Below, in pieces: positions 1 to 9,520 of a stretch of DNA of 64,000 bases. Numbering within the stretch: position 1 is the stretch's first letter; every line of letters starts with the position of its first letter. Below the pieces are notes generated by a model that saw only the letters and a program-made list of their open reading frames with translations, was not told the origin of the DNA and searched no databases. Origin of the DNA: Acetobacter sp. 46_36 (GTDB lineage: Bacteria; Pseudomonadota; Alphaproteobacteria; RF32; CAG-239); NCBI GenBank assembly GCA_001917135.1, contig MNTT01000016.1:535599-599598 (forward strand), in the 5' to 3' direction. The translations under genes were made by a program, and so were the position numbers.

Positions 1-360
1 TTGGGACATTTAAACTCATTTATGCAGGCAAAAAAACTTTGCGACGTTTTAATTGCCGCCGTAAACTCAGATGCTTCGGTCAAACGTTACAAAGGGCCGT
101 CGCGGCCAATTCAGGACGAAAAAACACGGGCGCTTTTATTAGCTTCATTGGAAATGATAGATTATGTTATCGTTTTTGAAGAGGATTCCCCTTTACATAT
201 TGTAGACGCACTACGGCCGGACATCGTTGCCAAAGAGGGGTATGCGTTGGAAAACTGGCCCGAGGGGAAACTGGCACAAAGCTATGGCGGCAAGGCGGTT
301 ATTTTAAAGAGGCTGGACGGATATTCCACTTCCGGCCTGGTAGAAAAAATGAAAGGATAG
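1..360 (+). CDS. hldE: HldE C-terminal part, heptose 1-phosphate adenylyltransferase (5' end outside window)
   Basis: The frame is open at base 1, so the gene begins upstream. What remains is the last ~119 residues of a cytidylyltransferase-fold domain: a GHL match to the nucleotide-binding motif at the very start, then AVNSDASVKRYKG and RPIQDEKTRA, both typical of RfaE domain 2, and the family ending STSGLVEKM. This domain transfers AMP from ATP to D-glycero-beta-D-manno-heptose 1-phosphate in the cytoplasm, giving ADP-heptose for the LPS inner core. Whether the kinase domain is fused upstream cannot be seen. Association with gmhA, gmhB and hldD downstream supports the call; an acyltransferase gene follows after 4 nt. 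Confidence 0.9.
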   Translation: MGHLNSFMQAKKLCDVLIAAVNSDASVKRYKGPSRPIQDEKTRALLLASLEMIDYVIVFEEDSPLHIVDALRPDIVAKEGYALENWPEGKLAQSYGGKAVILKRLDGYSTSGLVEKMKG

Positions 361-364
361 GATT

Positions 365-1513
<1,149 letters not shown>

Positions 1514-1531
1514 CTTCTCTGCCTAGCTTTA

Positions 1532-1605
1532 TACAAACGCTGTTTTGCCCAAAAATATTTTTTACGTTAAAACCGAATTACGAATTTACCAAAACAGTGT
1601 TTGTA
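1532..1605. repeat. 16-bp inverted repeat with 42-nt AT-rich loop upstream of gmhA
   Basis: The arms TACAAACGCTGTTTTG (1532-1547) and CAAAACAGTGTTTGTA (1590-1605) pair at 15 of 16 positions, with one further A-T pair outside. The loop is AT-rich. There is no T-run after it, so it is not a classic terminator. It could be a processing site, a weak attenuator or a short mobile-element remnant (MITE-like); no target duplication was recognised. Confidence 0.75.
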
Positions 1606-1644
1606 TGACAACAGTTACTGCAAAACTTATGAAAGGATGAAATC

Positions 1645-2211
1645 ATGCAGGAATATATCAACGCACAATTTGACGAATTGACTTGCGGCGTGGCGGAATT
1701 GAAACAGCAGACGCCGGAGATTGAAAAAATCGCAAATGTATGTACCGATGCCCTCAGACGGGGACATAAAATCATATTTTGCGGCAACGGCGGAAGTGCG
1801 GCGCAATCCCAACATCTGGCGGCGGAACTTGTGGGGCGTTATAAAATGAACCGTCCGGCAATGAATTCCATTTCCTTGACGGTCGATACTTCGAATTTGA
1901 CCGCCATCGGCAACGATTACGGCTACGACGTCGTTTTTTCCCGCCAGTTGGAAGGTGTCGGCCAAGGCGGCGATATTCTTATAGGCCTGTCTACCAGTGG
2001 CAACTCTTCAAATGTCGTTCAAGCTTTTGAGCAGGCACATAAAACCGGAATAAAGACGGTTGCTCTGGTAGGAAGAAAGGGCGGAAAGATGAAAGACATG
2101 GCCGATTATGCCATTGCGGTTCCGGCAGACACTTCTGCTCATATTCAGGAAATGCACATTGCCGTCGGGCACTTGATTTGCGATTTGATTGAAAGAAACA
2201 TCTATGGTTAA
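1645..2211 (+). CDS. gmhA: Phosphoheptose isomerase GmhA
   Basis: A 188-residue SIS-domain protein. It carries the family hallmarks FCGNGGSAAQSQHLAAELVGRYK, STSGNSSNV and an IQEMHIAVGHLICD tail with the catalytic His/Glu region. It converts sedoheptulose 7-phosphate to D-glycero-D-manno-heptose 7-phosphate, the first step of ADP-heptose synthesis, in the cytoplasm. The ATG at 1645 follows an AAAGGA Shine-Dalgarno and the length matches the family. The 3' end overlaps gmhB by 8 nt, indicating translational coupling. Confidence 0.95.
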   Translation: MQEYINAQFDELTCGVAELKQQTPEIEKIANVCTDALRRGHKIIFCGNGGSAAQSQHLAAELVGRYKMNRPAMNSISLTVDTSNLTAIGNDYGYDVVFSRQLEGVGQGGDILIGLSTSGNSSNVVQAFEQAHKTGIKTVALVGRKGGKMKDMADYAIAVPADTSAHIQEMHIAVGHLICDLIERNIYG

Positions 2212-2665
2212 GGCTTTGTTTCTGGACAGGGACGGTACGATTAACGTCGACTACGGCTATGTTTTCCAAAGGGAAAAATTCAAATTTATCGACGGCGTCA
2301 TTGAATTGTGCCGCCGCGCCGAAGAAAAAGGGTATCTTATTATCGTCATAACAAACCAATCCGGCATTGCCCGCGGTTATTATTCCGATGCTGATTTTCA
2401 GGAAATTACCCGTTATATGACGATGAAATTTGCCGACAGCGGCGTGCATATTACCGACGTTTTCTATTGTCCGGATTTGGACGGAAACCGGCGCAAACCA
2501 AATGCCGGAATGTTTCTGGAAGCCCGTGACAAGTACGACATAGATATGCAAAATTCCATTTCCGTCGGCGACAAGCCGCGCGACATAGAAGCTGGAAAAG
2601 CGGCAGGCGTCGGCAAGAACTTTTTATTTGAAACGAATTTTAACGAAGTTATGGAGGCTTTATGA
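2204..2665 (+). CDS. gmhB: D-glycero-beta-D-manno-heptose 1,7-bisphosphate 7-phosphatase GmhB
   Basis: A HAD-superfamily phosphatase with FLDRDGTIN at residues ~5-13 (nucleophile and acid aspartates), VITNQSGIARG as motif II, and VGDKPRDIEAGKAAG as the acidic motif. YCPDLDGNRRKPNAGM occupies the zinc-loop region but keeps fewer Cys than classical GmhB. It removes the 7-phosphate of heptose 1,7-bisphosphate before adenylylation. I prefer ATG 2204, which gives about 153 residues and overlaps the gmhA stop; a TTG at 2189 is in frame but adds only five unconserved residues. Confidence 0.9.
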   Translation: MVKALFLDRDGTINVDYGYVFQREKFKFIDGVIELCRRAEEKGYLIIVITNQSGIARGYYSDADFQEITRYMTMKFADSGVHITDVFYCPDLDGNRRKPNAGMFLEARDKYDIDMQNSISVGDKPRDIEAGKAAGVGKNFLFETNFNEVMEAL

Positions 2666-3648
2666 TTATTGTAACAGGCGGAGCCGGCTTTATAGGCTCA
2701 TATGTCGCAGCTGAACTTCAGGCGAAAGGATACAAGGACATCGTTATCGTTGACCGGCTCGGTTCCGACGACAAATGGAAAAACATTGCTAAAAGAGAAC
2801 TGCGAGCCATTGTGGCACCGGAAGAAACATTTTCGTTTCTGGAAGAACATAAAACGGAAATAACGGCTGTCATTCACATGGGAGCTATCTCAACGACAAC
2901 GGAAAAAGATGCAGATTTGATTATACGTTCCAATTTTCAATTAAGCCAGAAACTTTGGTATTTCTGTTGCGAAAACAATGTGCAGTACATTTACGCATCC
3001 TCCGCAGCAACCTACGGCGACGGAAACATGGGGTTCACCGATGACGAATCTCTGGATTTTCTGAACAGCCTGCGGCCGCTTAATCCCTATGGCTGGAGCA
3101 AAGCTTTGTTTGACCGCTTTGCCGCCCGGGAAATCATGGAAAAACGCCCGGTTCCCAAACAATATGCCGGATTGAAGTTTTTTAATGTGTACGGTCCAAA
3201 CGAATATCACAAAGGCGGCCAGAAAAGCGTTGTCGCCCATATTTTCCCGGATGTTAAGAACGACCGGGAAGTTAAGCTGTTCAAATCCTATAATCCGGCA
3301 TACAGGGACGGCGAACAATTAAGGGATTTTGTCTGGGTCGGCGATACAGCCAGCGTTATCCTGTGGCTGTTGGAAAATCCGCAGGTAAACGGGCTGTTCA
3401 ATGTCGGCACCGGCGAAGCCCGTTCCTTTTACGATTTGGCCAAGGCTGTCTGGGCAGCAATGGGCAAGACCCCGAAAATAGGCTTCAAAGAAATGCCGGA
3501 AGAACTGCGGGGAAAATACCAGTACTACACCAAAGCCGATTTAACGAAATTGAGAAAGGCCGGATATACGGCTCCGATGACCAGCCTTGAAGACGGCGTG
3601 CGACAGTATGTCCAGCAATACCTTAATGAGGAAGATATGTATAAATAA
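2662..3648 (+). CDS. hldD: ADP-L-glycero-D-manno-heptose 6-epimerase HldD
   Basis: A 328-residue extended short-chain dehydrogenase. It has the Rossmann motif TGGAGFIGS at residues 5-13, SSAATYGDG around the catalytic Ser/Thr, and NPYGWSK as the catalytic Tyr-x3-Lys. KFFNVYGPNEYHKG and the FVWVGD segment are diagnostic for HldD. It epimerises ADP-D,D-heptose to ADP-L,D-heptose, the donor for the LPS inner core. The start overlaps gmhB in an ATGA arrangement. It is the last gene of the operon and is followed by a terminator. Confidence 0.95.
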   Translation: MIIVTGGAGFIGSYVAAELQAKGYKDIVIVDRLGSDDKWKNIAKRELRAIVAPEETFSFLEEHKTEITAVIHMGAISTTTEKDADLIIRSNFQLSQKLWYFCCENNVQYIYASSAATYGDGNMGFTDDESLDFLNSLRPLNPYGWSKALFDRFAAREIMEKRPVPKQYAGLKFFNVYGPNEYHKGGQKSVVAHIFPDVKNDREVKLFKSYNPAYRDGEQLRDFVWVGDTASVILWLLENPQVNGLFNVGTGEARSFYDLAKAVWAAMGKTPKIGFKEMPEELRGKYQYYTKADLTKLRKAGYTAPMTSLEDGVRQYVQQYLNEEDMYK

Positions 3649-3671
3649 AGGTTTCGAGAGTATACTGCAAT

Positions 3672-3705
3672 AAAAAAGAGCGGATAATAACCCGCTCTTT
3701 TTTTA
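3672..3705. terminator. Bidirectional terminator between hldD and the convergent 3718 gene
   Basis: The hairpin pairs AAAAAAGAGCGG with CCGCTCTTTTTT around an 8-nt loop. T-runs occur on both strands, suiting the convergent genes on each side. Confidence 0.9.
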
Positions 3706-3717
3706 ATTTTCCGTATT

Positions 3718-4668
3718 TCAAATCTGGTATAGCCGGAAAAAGTTCTCCATATCCTTTTCCGTCAAATTTCCCCGAGAAAGCAGATCCTGATATTTCCAGG
3801 TTTCAGTTTTCGCCAAATCCGGCTTCTTCCAATCTTCGTAGACAGGAAGAAGCTTAGTATGGTAATCCTTCCAATTTTCTGCACCGGTATCTTTTAAGCT
3901 TTCCAGATAGGCCTTTTTTTCAGCCTGTTCGGACAGTTCACGCGGAGCACCAAAGCTTTTCCATACCCGGTTTTGCTCTTGGGCAACGGCTGTATTGACC
4001 TTTATCATATAGCAGACCAGTTCCGTCACAATTTCAAGCTCATCCTCAGACAGTTCGTCTATATCATAGACACCGAGCTGTTCCAGATAATCCTCAATCG
4101 TAAGAAACCTCGGTTCTATACGAGCCTGAGCTTCCATTACGGCTTTAAGGCCGGCAGCTTTGATTTCTTCCCAGTCTTCATGCTGATTATACCAAACAGC
4201 AGAATATGACAGCTTTATCGCATTATAACGCTTATATACCTTTGCAGCAGCCTGATTCAGCCATAGTAACAGGGATAAATAGCTTTTGTCCGCCGGTTTC
4301 CTCAACTTCAAATACAATAAAGCTTTCAACCCCGGGCGGTACAACAATGGAAGCCTGTTGATTTCATCTTCCAAATCCGGCTTTTCGGGATAATGCGCGA
4401 CAAACTTTTCCAACGGCGCCAAGTATTTGTCGGTTTTAATCGGACGGCCATCCAGAGTTGTCTGATAATATTCGCCGTTTTCATATACTTCTACCGACAA
4501 AACCGGGTATTGCCACGGCAACGTATCCGCAGATACGGGCGGAATCCAACCTGTGACGTTACCATAGCTAAGATGATATACTTTAACTCCGTTTGAAAAA
4601 AAGCAATAGCCGCTGTTGTCTTTGGTGATTGCGGAAATACGCCATCTGTTTTTACAAAATGTTTTCAT
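3718..4668 (-). CDS. Uncharacterised 316-residue protein
   Basis: I do not recognise a family. The protein has no signal peptide or membrane segment. The first ~90 residues look beta-rich, with aromatic and glycine residues (YCFFSNGVKVYHLSYGNV). The rest is helical and charged, including the acidic run DIDELSEDELEIVTELV. The C-terminal half is rich in Trp, Glu and Lys. It stands alone between a terminator and the secreted esterase gene, with an AT-rich 90-nt gap upstream. A cytoplasmic location is inferred only from the lack of export signals. Confidence 0.75.
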   Translation of the reverse strand: MKTFCKNRWRISAITKDNSGYCFFSNGVKVYHLSYGNVTGWIPPVSADTLPWQYPVLSVEVYENGEYYQTTLDGRPIKTDKYLAPLEKFVAHYPEKPDLEDEINRLPLLYRPGLKALLYLKLRKPADKSYLSLLLWLNQAAAKVYKRYNAIKLSYSAVWYNQHEDWEEIKAAGLKAVMEAQARIEPRFLTIEDYLEQLGVYDIDELSEDELEIVTELVCYMIKVNTAVAQEQNRVWKSFGAPRELSEQAEKKAYLESLKDTGAENWKDYHTKLLPVYEDWKKPDLAKTETWKYQDLLSRGNLTEKDMENFFRLYQI

Positions 4669-4758
4669 AATGATATAATATTTAGAAAGTGAATAATAAT
4701 TTTAATTTAGCGGCAGTATAGCTTTTGATATTAAAAAGGCAAGGTTTTTATTTGCTGC

Positions 4759-5472
4759 TCATTGCAGAAATTCAATCAAGTACTGCAGCACACGCGGCGT
4801 TACCTGATGTCCCATGCCGCGGATTTCCGCCGTTTCCGGTTTCAGCCCCAGCGATTCAAGCGTTTTCTGCGTCAGAACAATGCTGTTGGCGGGAATAACG
4901 TTGTCATTTGTTCCCTGTATGAGCAAAATATCCGGCTCGGACACAACCATATCCGCATCAAAATCGTCGGTCAGCACTAACGGAACGCCGGAAAGCGATA
5001 CGGCGCGCCCGATGTGGTTGGGATTGGTCAACGCCGTCAGCACTGCCATCAGCCCGCCCTGAGAAAATCCGGTAACGTCTATATTTTCATACGGGATATC
5101 CAACTCATTATGAATCTCGTCAACCAAATCATGCAAAACAGCCACGTTGTCCATAGCATCCGCAAACATACGCCGGTACAGTTTCATCTCCGACATTTCC
5201 GCACCAAACGCAGGAATGGCAAACCACTGGTACCCGCGATGCGGCGCCCTGTCCGGAGCGGTCGGATAGTAAAACGCGGTATCGGGTAGATCCTTTTTCA
5301 GAGAATTGGTCATTCCCTGCATCCTGGCTCCGTTTTGCCCGTAGCCGTGAATAATTATCAGCGCCTTTTCCGGATTGTCTGGAATATAAGAAAGCGTTTC
5401 GGCGGAAGAAACATGCGGATTAATTAAAAATACAGCGGCAAGCAGCGCGAAAAACAAAAACTTTTTCATCAA
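4759..5472 (-). CDS. Secreted alpha/beta-hydrolase (phospholipase/carboxylesterase family)
   Basis: 237 residues, beginning with a signal peptide (MKKFLFFALLAAVFLINPHVSSA). The mature part has the oxyanion HGYGQNG, the nucleophile elbow GFSQGG, the acid region IQGTNDNVIP and the catalytic His in GMGHQV. This is the full Ser-Asp-His triad of the small carboxylesterase/phospholipase family (YpfH-like). Substrates are short acyl esters in the family; here the enzyme would act in the periplasm. The start follows an AAGGAGAG ribosome-binding site. The gene appears monocistronic. Confidence 0.85.
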   Translation of the reverse strand: MMKKFLFFALLAAVFLINPHVSSAETLSYIPDNPEKALIIIHGYGQNGARMQGMTNSLKKDLPDTAFYYPTAPDRAPHRGYQWFAIPAFGAEMSEMKLYRRMFADAMDNVAVLHDLVDEIHNELDIPYENIDVTGFSQGGLMAVLTALTNPNHIGRAVSLSGVPLVLTDDFDADMVVSEPDILLIQGTNDNVIPANSIVLTQKTLESLGLKPETAEIRGMGHQVTPRVLQYLIEFLQ

Positions 5473-5609
5473 TCTCTCCTTATATATTTTAAGAAAAGTA
5501 TAGCTTAAGAGGAGTATAGCGGAAATTTGTTAAATTTTTCTTCATTTTACTGACAGTAACGGAGAAAAATTTTACCGTTTTTTACGGAAGCTTTATTCTG
5601 GCGGTTCTT

Positions 5610-6644
5610 TTATGGTTTCAATTTTTTATGCCCGCCATAGCCGGTTCCGACGGTGCGGCCAATACTCATTATTTTCAATCCGATACAACTGCGGCAATGC
5701 ACCGGCGTATCGTTCACGCAGATTTTTCCGGGATACAATTCATACAATCGGCGGTATTCGCCTTCGGTTACGTTTGGCATAACAACATTGGCTCCGGCCT
5801 GTAACGCCATAATCCGCCCGTTTGGATGCAGGCTCTCCATCGCGGTCGTGGCAGGAATGTTAATGTCCGGCAGCAGCAGGCGCATAACAGCCATTGTACG
5901 CAATGCCAAATCAAGCGTACCGCCCTTTTCATGTGCCAACGGCGTCTGCGGATGCGGAATAAACGGACCGATACCTGCCATATCTACCGGCAAATCCCGC
6001 AGAAACAGCAAATCTTCGGCTATGCTTTCATTACTCTGTCCCGGGAGCCCTACCATAATGCCGGAACCGAGTTCATACCCCAGTTCTTTTATCATCAGCA
6101 GACATTCATACCTCCGCTGCCAGCTCATTTGGGGATCAAGCCGGTGGTACAGTTCCTTGTTTGTGGTTTCTATACGCATCAGATAGCGGTCGGCGCCGGC
6201 TTCGCGAAAAGCTTTGTATTCCGTATACGTCCGCTCACCGATACTTAACGTTATCGCCACGTCAAATTTTTTTATTGCGGCAATTATCCGGCACAAGCGG
6301 TCTTTAGTGTAATACATATCTTCACCCGACTGCATAACAATGGTCTTAAAGCCCATATCGGCAGCCTTGCGGGCGGTTTCCACCAGTTCCGCCTCGTCCA
6401 TACGGTAACGGCAGACGTGCGTATTGCCGCGGCGGATACCGCAATACAGGCAGTTATTGCGGCAAATATTGGAAAATTCTATCAACCCGCGCAAATGTAC
6501 TTCATCTCCGACATTTTCCTTACGGACGGCATCGGCACGACGGAACAGCTCCTGTTGGTTTGCTTCGTTGCTTAGCAGGCGGACGATTTCCCTTTTATCC
6601 GGTACAGGGGCTTGGGGCGGAAGCGGAACTTCAGACTGCGGCAT
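5610..6644 (-). CDS. hydE: [FeFe]-hydrogenase maturation radical SAM enzyme HydE
   Basis: A 344-residue radical SAM protein with the cluster motif CRNNCLYCG near residue 57. It has the HydE-specific runs RYRMDEAELVETARKA, VMQSGEDMYYT, GSGIMVGLPGQS and GIGPFIPHPQTPLA. Three late cysteines (in KICV, VHCRSCI) match the second cluster site seen in many HydE proteins. HydE acts with HydF and HydG to build the H-cluster of [FeFe] hydrogenase, which suggests an anaerobic, hydrogen-metabolising host. HydF, HydG and hydrogenase are not in the window. The gene overlaps mnmA by 14 nt, so the two are co-transcribed. The related PylB and BioB fit less well. Confidence 0.9.
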   Translation of the reverse strand: MPQSEVPLPPQAPVPDKREIVRLLSNEANQQELFRRADAVRKENVGDEVHLRGLIEFSNICRNNCLYCGIRRGNTHVCRYRMDEAELVETARKAADMGFKTIVMQSGEDMYYTKDRLCRIIAAIKKFDVAITLSIGERTYTEYKAFREAGADRYLMRIETTNKELYHRLDPQMSWQRRYECLLMIKELGYELGSGIMVGLPGQSNESIAEDLLFLRDLPVDMAGIGPFIPHPQTPLAHEKGGTLDLALRTMAVMRLLLPDINIPATTAMESLHPNGRIMALQAGANVVMPNVTEGEYRRLYELYPGKICVNDTPVHCRSCIGLKIMSIGRTVGTGYGGHKKLKP

Positions 6645-7722
6645 TCTGCGTTCCTTTTATAAAACCGCCGCCCAACACATATCCGTCATTATCATAAAAA
6701 ACAGCGGATTGTCCGGCTGCCACAGCCTTTTGTCGGCTAAAAAAGCGGATTGCGGCCGTATCTGCAGACTGCGGCAGAAACTCGGCGGCAACCGGCGCCT
6801 GCGACGACCTCAGCCGTACCTGAATTTCCGTTTTTTCAGCCAGCGGCGGAACTGACAGCCAAGTCAGACCATCGGCAACCAATGCTTCTTTATAACACTC
6901 CTCTTCATATCCCAGGACGACTTCGTTTTTTTCCTTATCCAGTTTGATAACATACAGGGGACGGTCGGCACTGATGCCCAGCCCGCGGCGCTGGCCCACC
7001 GTGTAGTTCCAAATTCCGCGGTGCGTTCCCAATACTTTTCCGGCGGTATTGACAAAGTTTCCGGGTTTGGGCTCCGTTTGCAAAATGTCGTTAATATCTC
7101 CGGTATAAAAGTCCTGGCTGTCAGGCTTGTCGCTGACATTCAGACCATATTTACGGGCAATTTCCCGCACCTCGCTTTTGGTAAAATCTCCGAGCGGCAG
7201 CATTATTTTCGCCAGCTGCTCCTGCTGCAGGCGATAAAGAAAATAACTCTGGTCCTTTTTTTCATCAACGGCGCGACGCAGCTGATAACGCTGCAGCTTT
7301 TCATTATACGAAAGACGCGCATAGTGTCCGGTGGCAAACTTGTCAAATGCTATCCCCTGCTCGGCGGCGCTCAGCGGCAAGGCCGCAAACTTAATGGCTG
7401 CGTTGCAGATAACGCACGGGTTCGGCGTGCGACCGGCGAGATATTCCGACTTAAAATTGTCCAAAACGAGCTTTTGATATTGTTTGGTACAGTCAATGAC
7501 GCAATAGGGAATATCCAGCTTTTGGCACAAGGCGCGCGCTTCTTTGATATCTTCTTCTTCATGCGGCGAAAAACAGGCATCTTTATGCGCCGTTATATTA
7601 TAATGTTTGGCTTTGTCCCAGATGGACATCGTTGCACCGATGACTTCGTGCCCCTGCTCTTTCAAGATACAGGCAACGGTGGAGGAATCAACGCCTCCGC
7701 TCATTCCGACAAGTATTTTCAT
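6631..7722 (-). CDS. mnmA: tRNA-specific 2-thiouridylase MnmA (variant cysteines)
   Basis: 363 residues. The PP-loop SGGVDSS lies at residues 8-14, ATGHYARL near 130 and YTVGQRRGLGI near 250. The enzyme adenylates U34 of tRNA-Lys/Glu/Gln and inserts sulfur. TPNPCVICN at residues 99-107 gives a CxxC (C103, C106) where the classical enzyme has one catalytic Cys. The region that usually carries the second Cys reads KPDSQDFYTGD and has none, so sulfur transfer probably differs from the E. coli type. I chose ATG 7722 because an AGAGGAA site precedes it and the 44 upstream codons do not match the family. It is the first gene of the mnmA-hydE unit. Confidence 0.9.
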   Translation of the reverse strand: MKILVGMSGGVDSSTVACILKEQGHEVIGATMSIWDKAKHYNITAHKDACFSPHEEEDIKEARALCQKLDIPYCVIDCTKQYQKLVLDNFKSEYLAGRTPNPCVICNAAIKFAALPLSAAEQGIAFDKFATGHYARLSYNEKLQRYQLRRAVDEKKDQSYFLYRLQQEQLAKIMLPLGDFTKSEVREIARKYGLNVSDKPDSQDFYTGDINDILQTEPKPGNFVNTAGKVLGTHRGIWNYTVGQRRGLGISADRPLYVIKLDKEKNEVVLGYEEECYKEALVADGLTWLSVPPLAEKTEIQVRLRSSQAPVAAEFLPQSADTAAIRFFSRQKAVAAGQSAVFYDNDGYVLGGGFIKGTQNAAV

Positions 7723-7831
7723 TTCAGTTCCTCTTTGATGTAATTTACAACTCACCAAAGAAATATAAAAATTCAAAGTTTTTACTTTCTTTGACGGGCT
7801 GAGTATAAAAGCGGTTTTAGGATTTGGCAAC

Positions 7832-7861
7832 AAAAAAAGCGGCGCACGATGCACCGCTTTG
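7832..7861 (-). terminator. Terminator of the 7864-8433 gene
   Basis: On the minus strand AAAGCGG pairs with CCGCTTT around a short loop that itself contains GC pairs. A run of seven T follows. Confidence 0.85.
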
Positions 7862-7863
7862 GT

Positions 7864-8433
7864 TTAATAGCTAAAATATGCCGCAAATATTTTCCGGTAA
7901 ATTTCCCGGCAAAACTGCAACGCCTGAGATGCCGATGCCTCATCGCACACGGCAATAAGGGCATATGCTGCCGAGGCAGGAGACTTTGCCGAAGTTTCTG
8001 CCGTCCAATAGTTTTCAGGCGTTATGGGAATATCCGGGCAATATACGGCAGGGACATTTTCTGCAGAATATACTTTTGCCAAAACGCAGCGAAAACTGTT
8101 TTTCCATGCGTCAAAGCGTTTCAACTCTGCCTTTGCAGGCAGGCGGGCGTTGTGTACTGCCAGATATTCTTCCATTTCCTGCCGAGACACACGCGTTTCC
8201 GGGGTTCTCAGAGTATCCATGATGATATAAGAGTTCTCCGACAGAAAAATCCCCTCATACGCCGTTTCTGCCGCCAAACCGTTTTTGACCGTACGAAGCG
8301 CGCCGCAGTGAGGAACCGATGCAGCCAAATACGCCTTAAACTCCGCAGGGCTGATGCCGACTGCCGACAAAAATCTTTCAAACAGTTCCTGATAATCTTC
8401 AGACGACTGCAGTGTAACATGTTCATGTTCCAT
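7864..8433 (-). CDS. Uncharacterised 189-residue protein
   Basis: No family recognised. It is a soluble, mostly helical protein without a signal peptide. The centre has TAYEGIFLSENSYIIMDTLRTPETRVS, and the end is Ala-rich with aromatic residues. It has its own terminator and an AT-rich upstream region shared with the divergent gene at 8597. Nothing in the sequence indicates a role. Confidence 0.65.
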   Translation of the reverse strand: MEHEHVTLQSSEDYQELFERFLSAVGISPAEFKAYLAASVPHCGALRTVKNGLAAETAYEGIFLSENSYIIMDTLRTPETRVSRQEMEEYLAVHNARLPAKAELKRFDAWKNSFRCVLAKVYSAENVPAVYCPDIPITPENYWTAETSAKSPASAAYALIAVCDEASASQALQFCREIYRKIFAAYFSY

Positions 8434-8596
8434 AAAAATATGTTTTTAATGGTAAAAATTATAAATAACTGCGAAATATGGTATTTATAATTTGTATTAT
8501 GTCAAGTAAAAAGCGTCAAAAAAACGCTTGATTTTGTCTTTTAATTTGTCTATTATTTTTTAATATTTACAGACATCACCAGATACGGACAATACA

Positions 8597-9466
8597 ATGA
8601 AACGGACACTATTCAAAGCAGGGCTTTGTGCTGCGGCGGCATCGGCTTTATTTTTCAATGAAAAGAAGTGGGAAAACCGTCTCTTAAAAGAGCGGGCGGA
8701 TTTTGACATACAAAAAGAAATCCTGCTGAATAAGATTAACCAATTGGAAAACCGGGATACGTCTTTCCGTTTTTATGAACATTTTGCCAACGGGGCTGAT
8801 TATAAAACGATTAAAGCGATTGAACAGAGAACTTTTGTACGGCCGCAGAACAACATTTACGCCCAATACCGTCCCAAAGCACTTTCTGCCGAAGTGATTG
8901 AAAACAATTACGCCGCCATGGCAAAAAATCTGCACGACTCCGACCTTGAATTTAGACGCAGACAGGCACTGGAAGCCTTTCAGAACAGCGACAGCGTTCC
9001 GGATATTCTGGAAAACGGCAGCCGCTTTATGCAAGCGACGCTTGACATGATGAGCAAACATAACCATGCCATGGGCGGAAGCCTCGCCAGAGCCATTAAA
9101 AATTCCGACGCAGAAAACGAACGGGAGCTTAAAGCCCGATACCTTATGTTTGAGATGAAAACAAAGCATAAAATGTATTTCAACAGGCATGACCTCTCTG
9201 TCGATTTTTACAGAATCGTTTTCCTGAAAAACCTGTCTTTATACAAACAGACGGCAAAATTTATGACCTCGCTTACGGATTCGCTGGAAAATAATTATCT
9301 TAAAAAAGTTCAGCAAGACTCCCTGTTGTTTGAGAGAGAAAAACGGCGGCAAATCGATTCTATCATTAAGGAGAAACCCCGTATACCTCTGCTGAAATAC
9401 AACTTTGCAGACCAAATGCCGGCGCCTTTTCATTTTCAATTTCCGAACCCGAAAAGTTGCCGGTAA
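8597..9466 (+). CDS. Uncharacterised 289-residue membrane-anchored helical protein
   Basis: A short hydrophobic segment (residues ~8-21) follows a basic start, consistent with an uncleaved anchor or signal peptide. The rest is very charged and helical with coiled-coil character (LLKERADFDIQKEILLNKINQLE), ending in a Pro-rich tail. The ATG at 8597 has no clear Shine-Dalgarno; the leader is AT-rich. No known domain was recognised. It probably faces the periplasm, by inference from the anchor alone. Confidence 0.65.
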   Translation: MKRTLFKAGLCAAAASALFFNEKKWENRLLKERADFDIQKEILLNKINQLENRDTSFRFYEHFANGADYKTIKAIEQRTFVRPQNNIYAQYRPKALSAEVIENNYAAMAKNLHDSDLEFRRRQALEAFQNSDSVPDILENGSRFMQATLDMMSKHNHAMGGSLARAIKNSDAENERELKARYLMFEMKTKHKMYFNRHDLSVDFYRIVFLKNLSLYKQTAKFMTSLTDSLENNYLKKVQQDSLLFEREKRRQIDSIIKEKPRIPLLKYNFADQMPAPFHFQFPNPKSCR

Positions 9467-9520
9467 CGCAATACTTTCAGAAAAAGTACCCAAAGCGCTG
9501 TTTGAAGACGTTTTCCAAAG

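Noticed and set aside
7021..7743. 240-codon plus-strand frame opposite mnmA
   Set aside because: Antisense shadow of a conserved enzyme.
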